From assembly GCF_026341035.1 (NCBI RefSeq), contig NZ_JAPEOQ010000002.1:1426001-1490000 (forward strand): DNA of 64,000 bases, read 5' to 3'. A program made the position numbers and the translations under genes. The notes under the pieces are model-generated. The model saw only the letters and a list, made by a program, of their open reading frames with translations. It was not told the origin of the DNA and did no database searches. Below are positions 25,330-35,395 of this stretch, one piece after another; the stretch's first letter is position 1, and every line of letters begins with the position of its first letter. Source of the DNA: Streptomyces sp. NBC_01016 (GTDB lineage Bacteria > Actinomycetota > Actinomycetes > Streptomycetales > Streptomycetaceae).

Positions 25330-26946
25330 CTACTTCTTGTCGAGCACGTCCTGCACCTTCGCGCGCACGTCATCCGTGGCCAGGCCGCGGATCGTCAGCG
25401 TCGTACGACGGCGCAGCACATCGTCCTGCGTCTCGGCCCACTCGTGGTCACGCGCGTACACGACCTGCGCCCAGATCTCCGGCGCGTCCGGGTGCACCCG
25501 CTCGGCGAGCTCCGGGTTCTCGTTGGCGAGCCGGGCGATGTCGAAGGACAGCGAACCGTAGTGCGTCGCCAGGTGCTTGGCGGTGTCGGCGCCCATCCGC
25601 GGACCGGGCGCCGGGCTGTCGACGAGGAGGCGGTGCGCGACGGCGCGCGGGTTGGCGACACCGGGGAGCGGCAGCTTCTTCGGCAGCTCGCTGATCCGCT
25701 CGAAGTCGTCACCGAGCGGGTGCCCCGGCAGCGCCTCCAGCTTCTGCATGACCGTGCGGCCGATGTGCCGGAACGTCGTCCACTTGCCGCCCGCGACGGA
25801 CAGCATGCCGCCCTTGCCCTCGGAGACGACCGTCTCGCGCTTGGCCTTCGACGTGTCGCCGGGGCCACCGGGCAGCACCCGCAGACCGGCGAAGGAGTAC
25901 GTGATCAGGTCCCGCTTCAGCTGCTGGTCGCGCACGGAGAATGCGGCCTCGTCGAGGATCTGGTCGATGTCCTTCTCGTTGACCGAGACGTCCGCCGGGT
26001 CACCCTCGTACTCCTCGTCGGTCGTACCGAGCAGCAGCATGTCCTCCCAGGGGAGGGCGAAGGTGATGCGGTACTTGTCGATGGGGGTCGCGAGCGCGGC
26101 CTTCCACGGCGAGGTCCGCTTGAGGACCAGGTGGGCACCCTTCGACAGCCGGATCGAGGGCGCCGAGTTCGGGTCCTCCATCTTGCGCAGGTGGTCGACC
26201 CAGGGGCCCGTCGCGTTCAGCACCAGGCGGGCGTTGACCCCGAACTCGTCACCGCTCGTACGGTCCTTGAGCTCGGCGCCGGTGACCCGGCCGTTCGTGA
26301 AGCGCAGCCCGGTGACCTCGGAGTGGTTCAGGACGACGGCGCCCGCGTCGACGGCCGCGCGGACCGTCATCAGCGCCATCCGCGCGTCGTTCATCTGGTC
26401 GTCGCCGTACACGGCAACGGCCTTGAGGTTCTCCGTACGCAGCTCGGGAACGTCCTGCTGCGCCTTCGACGGGCTCAGAAGGTGCCCCACACCATCACCG
26501 AACGCGGACAGCGCGCTGTACGCGAAGACACCCGCGCCCAGCTTGGCCGCGCCGTGCGGGCCGCCCTTGTAGACGGGCAGGTAGAAGGTCAGGGGGTTGG
26601 CGAGGTGCGGGGCCACATTGCGGGACACCGCACGCCGCTCGAAGTGGTTCTCCGCGACCAGCTTCACCGCACCGGTCTGCAGGTAGCGCAGACCGCCGTG
26701 GAGCAGCTTGGAAGACGCGGAGGACGTGGCGCCGGCGAAGTCGCCGGCGTCGACCAGGGCCACCCTGAGACCGGACTGCGCCGCATGCCAGGCAGTGGAG
26801 ATGCCCAGGATGCCGCCGCCGATGACCAGGAGGTCGTACGTCGCCTTGGAAAGCTGCTCGCGGGTCTCGGCGCGGCTCGGGTTGGAACCGGCGACCGGGT
26901 GCGTTCCGAGGGCAGGCACGGTCTGCAGGGTGGACTGGGTAGTCAT
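25330..26946 (-). CDS. glpD: Glycerol-3-phosphate dehydrogenase (FAD)
   Basis: A 538-residue flavoprotein that oxidises sn-glycerol 3-phosphate to DHAP and feeds the quinone pool. YDLLVIGGGILGISTAWHAA is the FAD Rossmann motif. SSKLLHGGLRYLQ and the GLRVLPGG...GGKWTTFR segment are characteristic of GlpD. It is last in the gyl operon, 9 bp after glpK. Its SD is poor and overlaps the glpK stop, so coupled translation is likely. The S. coelicolor homologue is gylX/SCO1661 in my recollection. Confidence 0.96.
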   Translation of the reverse strand: MTTQSTLQTVPALGTHPVAGSNPSRAETREQLSKATYDLLVIGGGILGISTAWHAAQSGLRVALVDAGDFAGATSSASSKLLHGGLRYLQTGAVKLVAENHFERRAVSRNVAPHLANPLTFYLPVYKGGPHGAAKLGAGVFAYSALSAFGDGVGHLLSPSKAQQDVPELRTENLKAVAVYGDDQMNDARMALMTVRAAVDAGAVVLNHSEVTGLRFTNGRVTGAELKDRTSGDEFGVNARLVLNATGPWVDHLRKMEDPNSAPSIRLSKGAHLVLKRTSPWKAALATPIDKYRITFALPWEDMLLLGTTDEEYEGDPADVSVNEKDIDQILDEAAFSVRDQQLKRDLITYSFAGLRVLPGGPGDTSKAKRETVVSEGKGGMLSVAGGKWTTFRHIGRTVMQKLEALPGHPLGDDFERISELPKKLPLPGVANPRAVAHRLLVDSPAPGPRMGADTAKHLATHYGSLSFDIARLANENPELAERVHPDAPEIWAQVVYARDHEWAETQDDVLRRRTTLTIRGLATDDVRAKVQDVLDKK

Positions 26947-26955
26947 CGTGGGGTC

Positions 26956-28503
<1,548 letters not shown>

Positions 28504-28549
28504 GGTGTGCTCCTCGTCGTACGTAAGTGGTCGGTCTCGGCGGCGTCGC

Positions 28550-29344
28550 TCAGAACAGCTTGTAGATGAAGCCGGCGAGGGCACCGCCGATGAGCGGGCC
28601 GACCACCGGCACCCAGGCGTACGACCAGTCCGAGCCACCCTTGTTGGGCAGCGGGAGGAGCGCGTGCACGATGCGCGGGCCGAGGTCACGGACGGGGTTG
28701 ATGGCGTAGCCGGTCGGACCACCGAGGGAGAGACCGATGCTCACCACGACGAGCGCGGTGATGAGGGCGCCGAGGACGCCCAGGCCGTTGCCGTCGTCGT
28801 TGAGGCCCTGCGTGAGGATCGCCAGGACGAGCACGACCGTGGCGATGATCTCCGTCATGAGGTTCTGCGCCAGGTTCCGGATCTCCGGACCGGTGGAGAA
28901 GACGCCGAGCACGGGGCCCGCCTCGGGGGCGGCCTTCGGGTCGACCATGCCCTCGTCGCCGTCCGTGCCGTTGTGCGCGGCGAGAACCTCGCGGTCGGTC
29001 AGGTGGGCGTGGAACTGCCCGTAGTAGGCCAGCCAGACCAGCACCGCGCCGATCATGGCGCCGAAGAGCTGGGAGACCAGGTAGAGCGGTACGTCGCTCC
29101 ACTTGGTGCCGCCCTCGATGGCGAGGCCGACGGTGACGGCGGGGTTGAGGTGGGCGCCGGAGACGCCGCCCACCATGTAGGCACCGGTCAGAACCGCGAA
29201 GCCCCAGCCGAACGCGACGGCGACCCAGCCGGCGTTGAACGCCTTGGAGCGCTTGAAAGTGACGGCGGCGCACACGCCACCGCCGAGCAAAACGAGTACG
29301 GCGGTACCGATGGTCTCGCCGAGGAAGATGTCGTGGCTGGACAC
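28550..29344 (-). CDS. glpF: Glycerol uptake facilitator (aquaglyceroporin)
   Basis: A 264-residue six-helix MIP channel for passive glycerol entry. The first NPA box is intact ([12 protein letters not shown]). The second is [10 protein letters not shown], with Val in place of the usual Ala. The Asp-Leu-Gly-Pro-Arg segment after it supplies the Arg of the selectivity filter. GTG 29344 follows AAAGGAG. It is the promoter-proximal gene of the glycerol operon, with 46 bp to glpK. Confidence 0.95.
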   Translation of the reverse strand: MSSHDIFLGETIGTAVLVLLGGGVCAAVTFKRSKAFNAGWVAVAFGWGFAVLTGAYMVGGVSGAHLNPAVTVGLAIEGGTKWSDVPLYLVSQLFGAMIGAVLVWLAYYGQFHAHLTDREVLAAHNGTDGDEGMVDPKAAPEAGPVLGVFSTGPEIRNLAQNLMTEIIATVVLVLAILTQGLNDDGNGLGVLGALITALVVVSIGLSLGGPTGYAINPVRDLGPRIVHALLPLPNKGGSDWSYAWVPVVGPLIGGALAGFIYKLF

Positions 29345-29482
29345 CCGCGACTCCTTTGTCCTTCGTCCAGGGGAAAACCCGAGTAACGAACCTCCCGGGT
29401 CCCTTTCCGGTGGTCCGAGCCCTCAGGCGAGGGTCGGGTCCGGTCTGGCCTGTTCACACTCTAACGCGTATTGCCGGTAGGT

Positions 29483-29499
29483 GTTCGACAATGCCGACC
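29483..29499. promoter_or_regulatory. GylR-box-like site in the gyl operon promoter region
   Basis: GTTCGACAATGCCGACC matches GTTCGGCAATGCTGAAC upstream of gylR at 13 of 17 positions. It lies 138 bp before the glpF start. The whole gap 29345-29680 (336 bp) holds no gene. It contains this site, TATTGCC and ATCGATTGCGCGATCG segments, and room for the operon promoter(s). Confidence 0.6.
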
Positions 29500-29680
29500 G
29501 ATGGACGCGAGTCTCGCTCTGCGGGTCTTGGCTCGTCAAGGGATCTTTTATCGATTGCGCGATCGTTATTGATCGCCTGCGGTGATCGGCCCGCCGTTGT
29601 GGGGCGACAGGCCGGTGGGGCGTTCAACGATGGTCACTCGGATCGGTGCGGCCTGCACCTTGAGCCCCGGTGGGCGTGCC

Positions 29681-30454
29681 TCAGAAGCGGCTTGCGCCCA
29701 GATCGCGGGAGACGGCGCGGGCGCAGTCGCGGACGGCCGCGATCAGCTCGGGGCGCAGCGCCCCCGGCTCACCGTCCTTGCAGACCCGCTCCACCGCACC
29801 AGTGATGCCCACCGCACCCACCGGCATCCGGTGCCGGTCGTGGATCGGGGCCGCGACCGAGGCCACGCCCTCCCAGGTCTCCTCGACATCGGCGGCGTAC
29901 CCGCGCGCACGGGTGAGATCGAACACCGCCTCCAGGTCGGCGGAGTCGCACACCGTGCGCGCCGTGAAGCCCTTGCGCTCGGCCTCCAGGGCCTCGCTGT
30001 GCGCCACCGGGTCGTACGCGGAGAGCACCTTGCCCAGGGCCGTGGAGTGCAGCGGGTGCATCGCGCCCACCTCAAGGACCTGCCGGCTGTCGTCGGGCCG
30101 GAAGACGTGGTGCACGATCAGCACGCCCTGCTGGTGCAGCACACCGAGGTAGACCGCCTCGCCGCTGGAGCGGGCCAGGTCGTCCGTCCACACCAGGGCG
30201 CGCGCCCGCAGCTCGTGCACGTCCAGGTAGCTGTTGCCCAGGCGCAGCAGCTCGGCGCCCAACTGGTAGCGCCCCGAGGCGGAGTCCTGCTCCACGAAAC
30301 CCTCGGCCTGCAAGGTACGCAGGATGCCGTGTGCCGTGCCCTTGGCGAGGCCGAGCGCGGCGGCGATGTCCGAGAGGCCGAGCCGCCGCTCGCCGCCCGC
30401 GAGCAACCGGAGCATGGCCGCGGCCCGTTCGAGCGACTGGATGTTGCGTGCCAT
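29681..30454 (-). CDS. gylR: Glycerol operon repressor, IclR family
   Basis: A 257-residue IclR-type regulator. Residues 5-60 (SLERAAAMLRLL...LSDIAAALGLAKGTAHGILRTL) form the winged helix. The C-terminal effector domain shows GEAVYLGVLHQQGVLIV and MHPLHSTALGKVLSA. GylR represses the gyl operon and itself in the absence of glycerol 3-phosphate. ATG 30454 with GGAGGAAGGG upstream is chosen. It lies upstream of glpF in the same direction but has its own promoter region and operator-like sites. Confidence 0.94.
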   Translation of the reverse strand: MARNIQSLERAAAMLRLLAGGERRLGLSDIAAALGLAKGTAHGILRTLQAEGFVEQDSASGRYQLGAELLRLGNSYLDVHELRARALVWTDDLARSSGEAVYLGVLHQQGVLIVHHVFRPDDSRQVLEVGAMHPLHSTALGKVLSAYDPVAHSEALEAERKGFTARTVCDSADLEAVFDLTRARGYAADVEETWEGVASVAAPIHDRHRMPVGAVGITGAVERVCKDGEPGALRPELIAAVRDCARAVSRDLGASRF

Positions 30455-30517
30455 CGCAGTCCCTTCCTCCCTCGGTTCTTCTCGCTGGCAGGTCGCTGGC
30501 TGGAGTCGCCAAGCAAC

Positions 30518-30554
30518 GTTCGGCAATGCTGAACAGTATCGGTCGTTGCCGACC
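30518..30554. promoter_or_regulatory. GylR-box-like operators upstream of gylR
   Basis: GTTCGGCAATGCTGAAC (30518-30534) is a dyad with GTTC/GAAC ends. Just beyond it GGTCGTTGCCGACC (30541-30554) is a second dyad whose complement GGTCGGCAACGACC resembles the first. They sit 64-100 bp before the gylR start, in the divergent gylR/metH gap, and support autorepression. Confidence 0.6.
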
Positions 30555-30734
30555 TCCGGCGAGCGCGGCGTGCGCCAATATTTCCATCGGATGCTTCCGG
30601 CCACGACACGCGCACGCCGTTCCGGCTTGTGGACGTCCCCGCGACGGGACCATCGTCCCCGTTACCCTGACCGGGTGCGCCTCCGGGAGTGGAGCCGCAA
30701 AGCCGACAGCCGTCGCACCTCTGGGAGAACTTTC

Positions 30735-33700
30735 ATGGCCTCGTTGCCAACGCCCGCATCCGATCCCCGCGCCCGTGTGGACGCCCTCCGAGAAGCCCTC
30801 GCCACCCGCGTCGTGGTGGCCGACGGAGCGATGGGCACCATGCTGCAGGCGCAGGACCCGACCCTGGAGGACTTCGAGAACCTCGAGGGCTGCAACGAGA
30901 TCCTCAACCTGACCCGGCCCGACATCGTGCGCTCCGTGCACGAGGAGTACTACGCCGTGGGCGTGGACTGCGTCGAGACGAACACCTTCGGCGCGAACCA
31001 CACGGCCGCCACCGAGTACGACATCGCCCACCGCATCCACGAGCTGTCCGAGTCGGGCGCCCGCCTCGCCCGCGAGGTCGCCGACGAGTTCGCGGCCAAG
31101 GACGGCCGGCAGCGCTGGGTGCTCGGCTCCATCGGCCCCGGCACCAAGCTGCCCTCGCTCGGCCACATCGACTACGCCACGATCCGCGACGGCTACCAGA
31201 AGAACGCCGAGGGCCTGCTCGCGGGCGGCGCCGACGCGCTGATCGTCGAGACCACGCAGGACCTGCTGCAGACCAAGTCCAGCCTCATCGGCGCCCGCCG
31301 GGCGATGGACGCGCTCGGTGTCTCGGTCCCGCTGGTGTGCTCGCTCGCCTTCGAGACGACCGGCGTGATGCTGCTCGGCTCGGAGATCGGCGCCGCGCTC
31401 ACCGCCCTCGAACCGCTCGGCATCGACCTCATCGGCCTCAACTGCTCCACGGGCCCCGCCGAGATGAGCGAGCACCTGCGCTATCTCGCCCGCCACTCGA
31501 CGACGCCGCTGATGTGCATGCCGAACGCCGGCCTGCCCGTCCTCACGAGCGACGGCGCGCACTTCCCGCTGACCCCGCCGGAGATGGCCGACGCCCACGA
31601 GACGTTCGTCCGCGACTTCGGCCTCCAGCTGATCGGCGGCTGCTGCGGCTCGACGCCCGAGCACCTGCGCCAGGTCGTCGAGCGCGTCCGCGGCACCGAG
31701 CCGACGCCCCGCACCCCGCAGCCCGAGCCGGGCGCCGCCTCGCTCTACCAGACGGTGCCGTTCCGCCAGGACACCGCGTACATGGCGATCGGCGAGCGCA
31801 CCAACGCCAACGGCTCGAAGAAGTTCCGCGAGGCCATGCTCGAGGCCCGCTGGGACGACTGCGTGGAGATGGCCCGCGACCAGATCCGCGAGGGCGCGCA
31901 CATGCTCGACCTGTGCGTCGACTACGTGGGCCGCGACGGCGTCGCCGACATGCAGGAGCTGGCCGGCCGCTTCGCCACCGCCTCGACGCTGCCGATCGTG
32001 CTGGACTCGACCGAGGTCCCTGTGATCCGGGCCGGCCTGGAGAAGCTCGGTGGCCGCGCGGTCATCAACTCCGTGAACTACGAGGACGGGGACGGCCCCG
32101 AGTCCCGCTTCGCGAAGGTCACCAAGCTGGCCCAGGAGCACGGCGCCGCGCTGATCGCGCTGACCATCGACGAGGAGGGCCAGGCCCGCACCCCCGAGCA
32201 CAAGGTCCAGATCGCCGAGCGGCTGATCGACGACCTCACCGGGAACTGGGGCATCCTCGAGTCCGACATCCTCATCGACTGCCTGACGTTCACGATCTGC
32301 ACCGGTCAGGAGGAGTCCCGGGGAGACGGCATCGCCACCATCGAGGCGATCCGTGAACTCAAGCGCCGCCACCCGGACGTCCAGACGACGCTGGGTCTGT
32401 CGAACATCTCGTTCGGCCTCAACCCGGCCGCCCGCATCCTCCTCAACTCGGTCTTCCTCGACGAGTGCGTGAAGGCGGGCCTGGACTCGGCGATCGTGCA
32501 CGCCTCCAAGATCCTGCCGATCGCGCGGTTCGACGAGGAGCAGGTGCAGACCGCCCTCGACCTGATCCACGACCGCCGCGCGGAGGGCTACGACCCGCTG
32601 CAGAAGCTGATGGCGCTCTTCGAGGGCGCCACCACGAAGTCGCTGAAGGCCGGCAGGGCCGAGGAACTGGCGGCGCTGCCGCTGGAGGAGCGCTTGCAGC
32701 GGCGCATCATCGACGGCGAGAAGAACGGCCTGGAGGCCGACCTCGAAGACGCCCTTGAGACCCGGCCCGCCCTGGACATCGTCAACGACACCCTCCTGGA
32801 GGGCATGAAGGTCGTCGGCGAACTGTTCGGATCCGGCCAGATGCAGCTGCCGTTCGTGCTCCAGTCCGCCGAGGTCATGAAGAACGCGGTGGCCTACCTG
32901 GAGCCGCACATGGAGAAGTCCGACTCGGAGGGCAAGGGCACCATCGTCCTCGCCACCGTGCGCGGCGACGTCCATGACATCGGCAAGAACCTCGTCGACA
33001 TCATCCTGTCCAACAACGGCTACAACGTGGTCAACCTGGGCATCAAGCAGCCCGTCTCCGCGATCCTCGACGCGGCCGCCGAGCACCGGGCCGACGTCAT
33101 CGGCATGTCGGGTCTCCTGGTCAAGTCGACCGTGATCATGAAGGAGAACCTGGAGGAGCTCAACCAGCGCAAGATGGCCGCCGACTTCCCGGTGATCCTC
33201 GGCGGAGCCGCCCTCACCCGCGCGTACGTCGAGCAGGACCTGCACGAGATCTACGAGGGCGAAGTCCGCTACGCCCGCGACGCGTTCGAGGGCCTGCGCC
33301 TGATGGACGCGCTCATCGCGGTCAAGCGCGGCGTGCCCGGCGCGACCCTGCCGGAGCTGAAGCAGCGCCGCGTCCCGAAGCGCGACGTGGTGGTCGAGGA
33401 GACGCCCGACGAGGGCCCCGTGCGCTCCGACGTCGCCGTCGACAACCCGGTGCCCGAGCCGCCGTTCCGGGGCACCCGCGTCATCAAGGGCATCCAGCTC
33501 AAGGAGTACGCGTCCTGGCTCGACGAGGGCGCCCTCTTCAAGGGCCAGTGGGGCCTGCGCCAGGCGCGCAGCGGCGACGGACCCTCGTACGAGGAGCTGG
33601 TGGAGTCCGAGGGCAGGCCGCGGCTTCGCGGCTGGCTCGACAAGCTGCACACGGACAACATGCTCGAAGCGGCCGTCGTGCACGGCTACTTCCCGTGCGT

Positions 33701-34244
33701 GTCCAAGGGCGAGGACCTGATCATCCTGGACGACGCGGGCAACGAGCGGACCCGGTTCACCTTCCCGCGCCAGCGCCGCGGCCGCCGCCTGTGTCTCGCG
33801 GACTACTTCCGCCCGGAGGAGTCCGGCGAGACGGACGTGGTCGGCCTCCAGGTCGTCACGGTCGGCTCGCGGATCGGCGAGGAGACGGCGAAGCTGTTCG
33901 CGTCCGACTCCTACCGCGACTACCTCGAACTGCACGGTCTGTCCGTGCAGTTGGCGGAGGCCCTCGCCGAGTACTGGCACGCCCGGACCCGAGCCGAGCT
34001 GGGCTTCGCCGGCGAGGACCCGGCCGAGATGGAGGACATGTTCGCCCTGAAGTACCGGGGCGCCCGCTTCTCCCTCGGCTACGGTGCCTGCCCGAACCTG
34101 GAGGACCGCGCGAAGATCGCGGAACTCCTGGAGCCGGAGCGGATCGGCGTCCAGCTCAGCGAGGAGTTCCAGCTCCACCCCGAGCAGTCCACGGACGCGA
34201 TCGTCATCCACCACCCCGAGGCGAAGTACTTCAACGCGCGGTAA
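30735..34244 (+). CDS. metH: Cobalamin-dependent methionine synthase
   Basis: A 1169-residue modular enzyme that methylates homocysteine with methylcobalamin and 5-methyl-THF. In order: the homocysteine domain (GAMGTMLQ; zinc Cys in GLNCS and GGCCGS), the pterin-binding domain (AIGERTNANGSKKF), the B12 cap and B12 domain (GDVHDIGKN with axial His near residue 747), and the SAM activation domain (RRLCLADYF, YGACPNLEDR, ending HHPEAKYFNAR). ATG 30735 has GGGAGAA upstream. Longer upstream starts run into the gylR promoter. No riboswitch could be recognised in the leader. Confidence 0.98.
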   Translation: MASLPTPASDPRARVDALREALATRVVVADGAMGTMLQAQDPTLEDFENLEGCNEILNLTRPDIVRSVHEEYYAVGVDCVETNTFGANHTAATEYDIAHRIHELSESGARLAREVADEFAAKDGRQRWVLGSIGPGTKLPSLGHIDYATIRDGYQKNAEGLLAGGADALIVETTQDLLQTKSSLIGARRAMDALGVSVPLVCSLAFETTGVMLLGSEIGAALTALEPLGIDLIGLNCSTGPAEMSEHLRYLARHSTTPLMCMPNAGLPVLTSDGAHFPLTPPEMADAHETFVRDFGLQLIGGCCGSTPEHLRQVVERVRGTEPTPRTPQPEPGAASLYQTVPFRQDTAYMAIGERTNANGSKKFREAMLEARWDDCVEMARDQIREGAHMLDLCVDYVGRDGVADMQELAGRFATASTLPIVLDSTEVPVIRAGLEKLGGRAVINSVNYEDGDGPESRFAKVTKLAQEHGAALIALTIDEEGQARTPEHKVQIAERLIDDLTGNWGILESDILIDCLTFTICTGQEESRGDGIATIEAIRELKRRHPDVQTTLGLSNISFGLNPAARILLNSVFLDECVKAGLDSAIVHASKILPIARFDEEQVQTALDLIHDRRAEGYDPLQKLMALFEGATTKSLKAGRAEELAALPLEERLQRRIIDGEKNGLEADLEDALETRPALDIVNDTLLEGMKVVGELFGSGQMQLPFVLQSAEVMKNAVAYLEPHMEKSDSEGKGTIVLATVRGDVHDIGKNLVDIILSNNGYNVVNLGIKQPVSAILDAAAEHRADVIGMSGLLVKSTVIMKENLEELNQRKMAADFPVILGGAALTRAYVEQDLHEIYEGEVRYARDAFEGLRLMDALIAVKRGVPGATLPELKQRRVPKRDVVVEETPDEGPVRSDVAVDNPVPEPPFRGTRVIKGIQLKEYASWLDEGALFKGQWGLRQARSGDGPSYEELVESEGRPRLRGWLDKLHTDNMLEAAVVHGYFPCVSKGEDLIILDDAGNERTRFTFPRQRRGRRLCLADYFRPEESGETDVVGLQVVTVGSRIGEETAKLFASDSYRDYLELHGLSVQLAEALAEYWHARTRAELGFAGEDPAEMEDMFALKYRGARFSLGYGACPNLEDRAKIAELLEPERIGVQLSEEFQLHPEQSTDAIVIHHPEAKYFNAR

Positions 34245-34277
34245 TTGCGACCAGCCGTACACTGGTCGGTCCAGCGC

Positions 34278-34317
34278 AGGCCGGTTGCCCTTGTGTTCGA
34301 AAGGGGGCAACCGGCCT
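34278..34317 (+). terminator. Terminator after metH
   Basis: Thirteen-base arms, AGGCCGGTTGCCC (34278-34290) and its complement (34305-34317), flank a 14-base loop and are followed by CTTCGTCC. It lies 34 bp after the metH stop and only 25 bp before the HAD gene. Confidence 0.8.
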
Positions 34318-34342
34318 CTTCGTCCCTCATGGAGGTGTACGG

Positions 34343-35038
34343 ATGACCAGTACGGTCCCCGCACTCGGTACCCGAACGGCCGAAGGCTCCACGCTTCAGG
34401 CCGTGCTCCTCGACATGGACGGAACACTCGTCGACACCGAGGGATTCTGGTGGGACGCCGAGGTGGCCGTCTTCGCCGAACTCGGCCACGCCCTCCACGA
34501 CTCCTGGCGCCATGTCGTCGTCGGCGGGCCCATGACCCGCAGCGCCGGCTTCCTCATCGAGGCCACCGGCGCGGACATCACCCTGCCCGAGCTGACCGTG
34601 CTGCTCAACGACGGCTTCGAGAAGCGCATCAGCAGTTCCCTGCCGCTGATGCCGGGGGCCGCGAGACTCCTCGCCGAACTCGCCGCGCACGACGTGCCGG
34701 CGGCGCTCGTCTCCGCCTCCCACCGGCGCATCATCGACCGCGTCCTGGACTCGCTCGGACCGGCCAACTTCCGCCTCACCATCGCCGGTGACGAGGTCTC
34801 ACGGACCAAGCCGCACCCCGACCCGTACCTCCTCGCGGCCGCGGGCCTCGGCGCCGAGCCCGCCCGCTGCGCCGTCATCGAGGACACCGCCACCGGCGTC
34901 ACCTCGGCCGAGGCGGCGGGCTGCCAGGTCGTCGCCGTGCCGTCCGTGTCGCCGATCGAGCCCGCGCCCCGGCGCACCGTCGTCCGCTCCCTGGAACACG
35001 TCAACGTGCCTTTCCTGCAGGGGCTCATGACGTCCTGA
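34343..35038 (+). CDS. HAD-superfamily phosphatase (beta-phosphoglucomutase-like)
   Basis: A 231-residue HAD subfamily IA hydrolase. Motif I is LLDMDGTLVDTE, with nucleophile and acid Asp. Motif II is LVSASH, the motif III Lys is in SRTKPHPDPY, and motif IV is VIEDTATG. The cap domain is helical. The physiological substrate is unknown (sugar phosphate or phosphoglycolate are typical). ATG 34343 is preceded by GGAGG. Confidence 0.92.
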   Translation: MTSTVPALGTRTAEGSTLQAVLLDMDGTLVDTEGFWWDAEVAVFAELGHALHDSWRHVVVGGPMTRSAGFLIEATGADITLPELTVLLNDGFEKRISSSLPLMPGAARLLAELAAHDVPAALVSASHRRIIDRVLDSLGPANFRLTIAGDEVSRTKPHPDPYLLAAAGLGAEPARCAVIEDTATGVTSAEAAGCQVVAVPSVSPIEPAPRRTVVRSLEHVNVPFLQGLMTS

Positions 35039-35395
35039 AGTCCGCGGGGTGGCTGAATCTGTGCGTACGACAGGCTCGTTACGGGTGTGACCTTTCCCAC
35101 TTGTCCGAGGGTCGACAGCTTGCCGGGTACATGCTGTGCGGCCGCTTTCCGTGCGGCGGGCGGTGCCCTTGTGTCCCGATTGGCCACCCCATGCGACGAA
35201 CCTTCCTCCTGAGGTGTTTTCGGTGCGTCCACGCCTGATTCCACAGCGTGATGAAAGGTCGGATCCCGCGCCCGCGAACCGTGGCGGCACGCCCATTAAT
35301 GTCGTCGCGAGAACATCGCCGTACCCTCCCGTCGCCCACGCGTCCCACCCCTTTCGCCGGGCCGGCGGGTTCAACAGCTCTGGAGAACTTCGAGC
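35039..35395 (+). other. 357-bp intergenic region before the solute-binding genes
   Basis: No gene is evident. Short overlapping ORFs here lack RBS and codon bias. The segment GTGTGACCTTTCCCAC near 35084-35099 and the AT-richer stretch around 35195-35225 are the only promoter-like features. A long leader or regulatory region for the first substrate-binding protein is likely. Confidence 0.5.

Noticed and set aside
30555-30734. Cobalamin or SAM riboswitch before metH
   Set aside because: I could not find the conserved cobalamin core or a SAM-class pairing pattern in the leader. A covariance-model search would settle it.
30072-34427. A 1451-codon open frame on the minus strand opposite metH, and similar long frames opposite arc, helY and the Mo-hydroxylase genes
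   Set aside because: These are high-GC antisense shadows. They lack RBSs and recognisable domains, while the plus-strand frames carry complete enzyme motifs.
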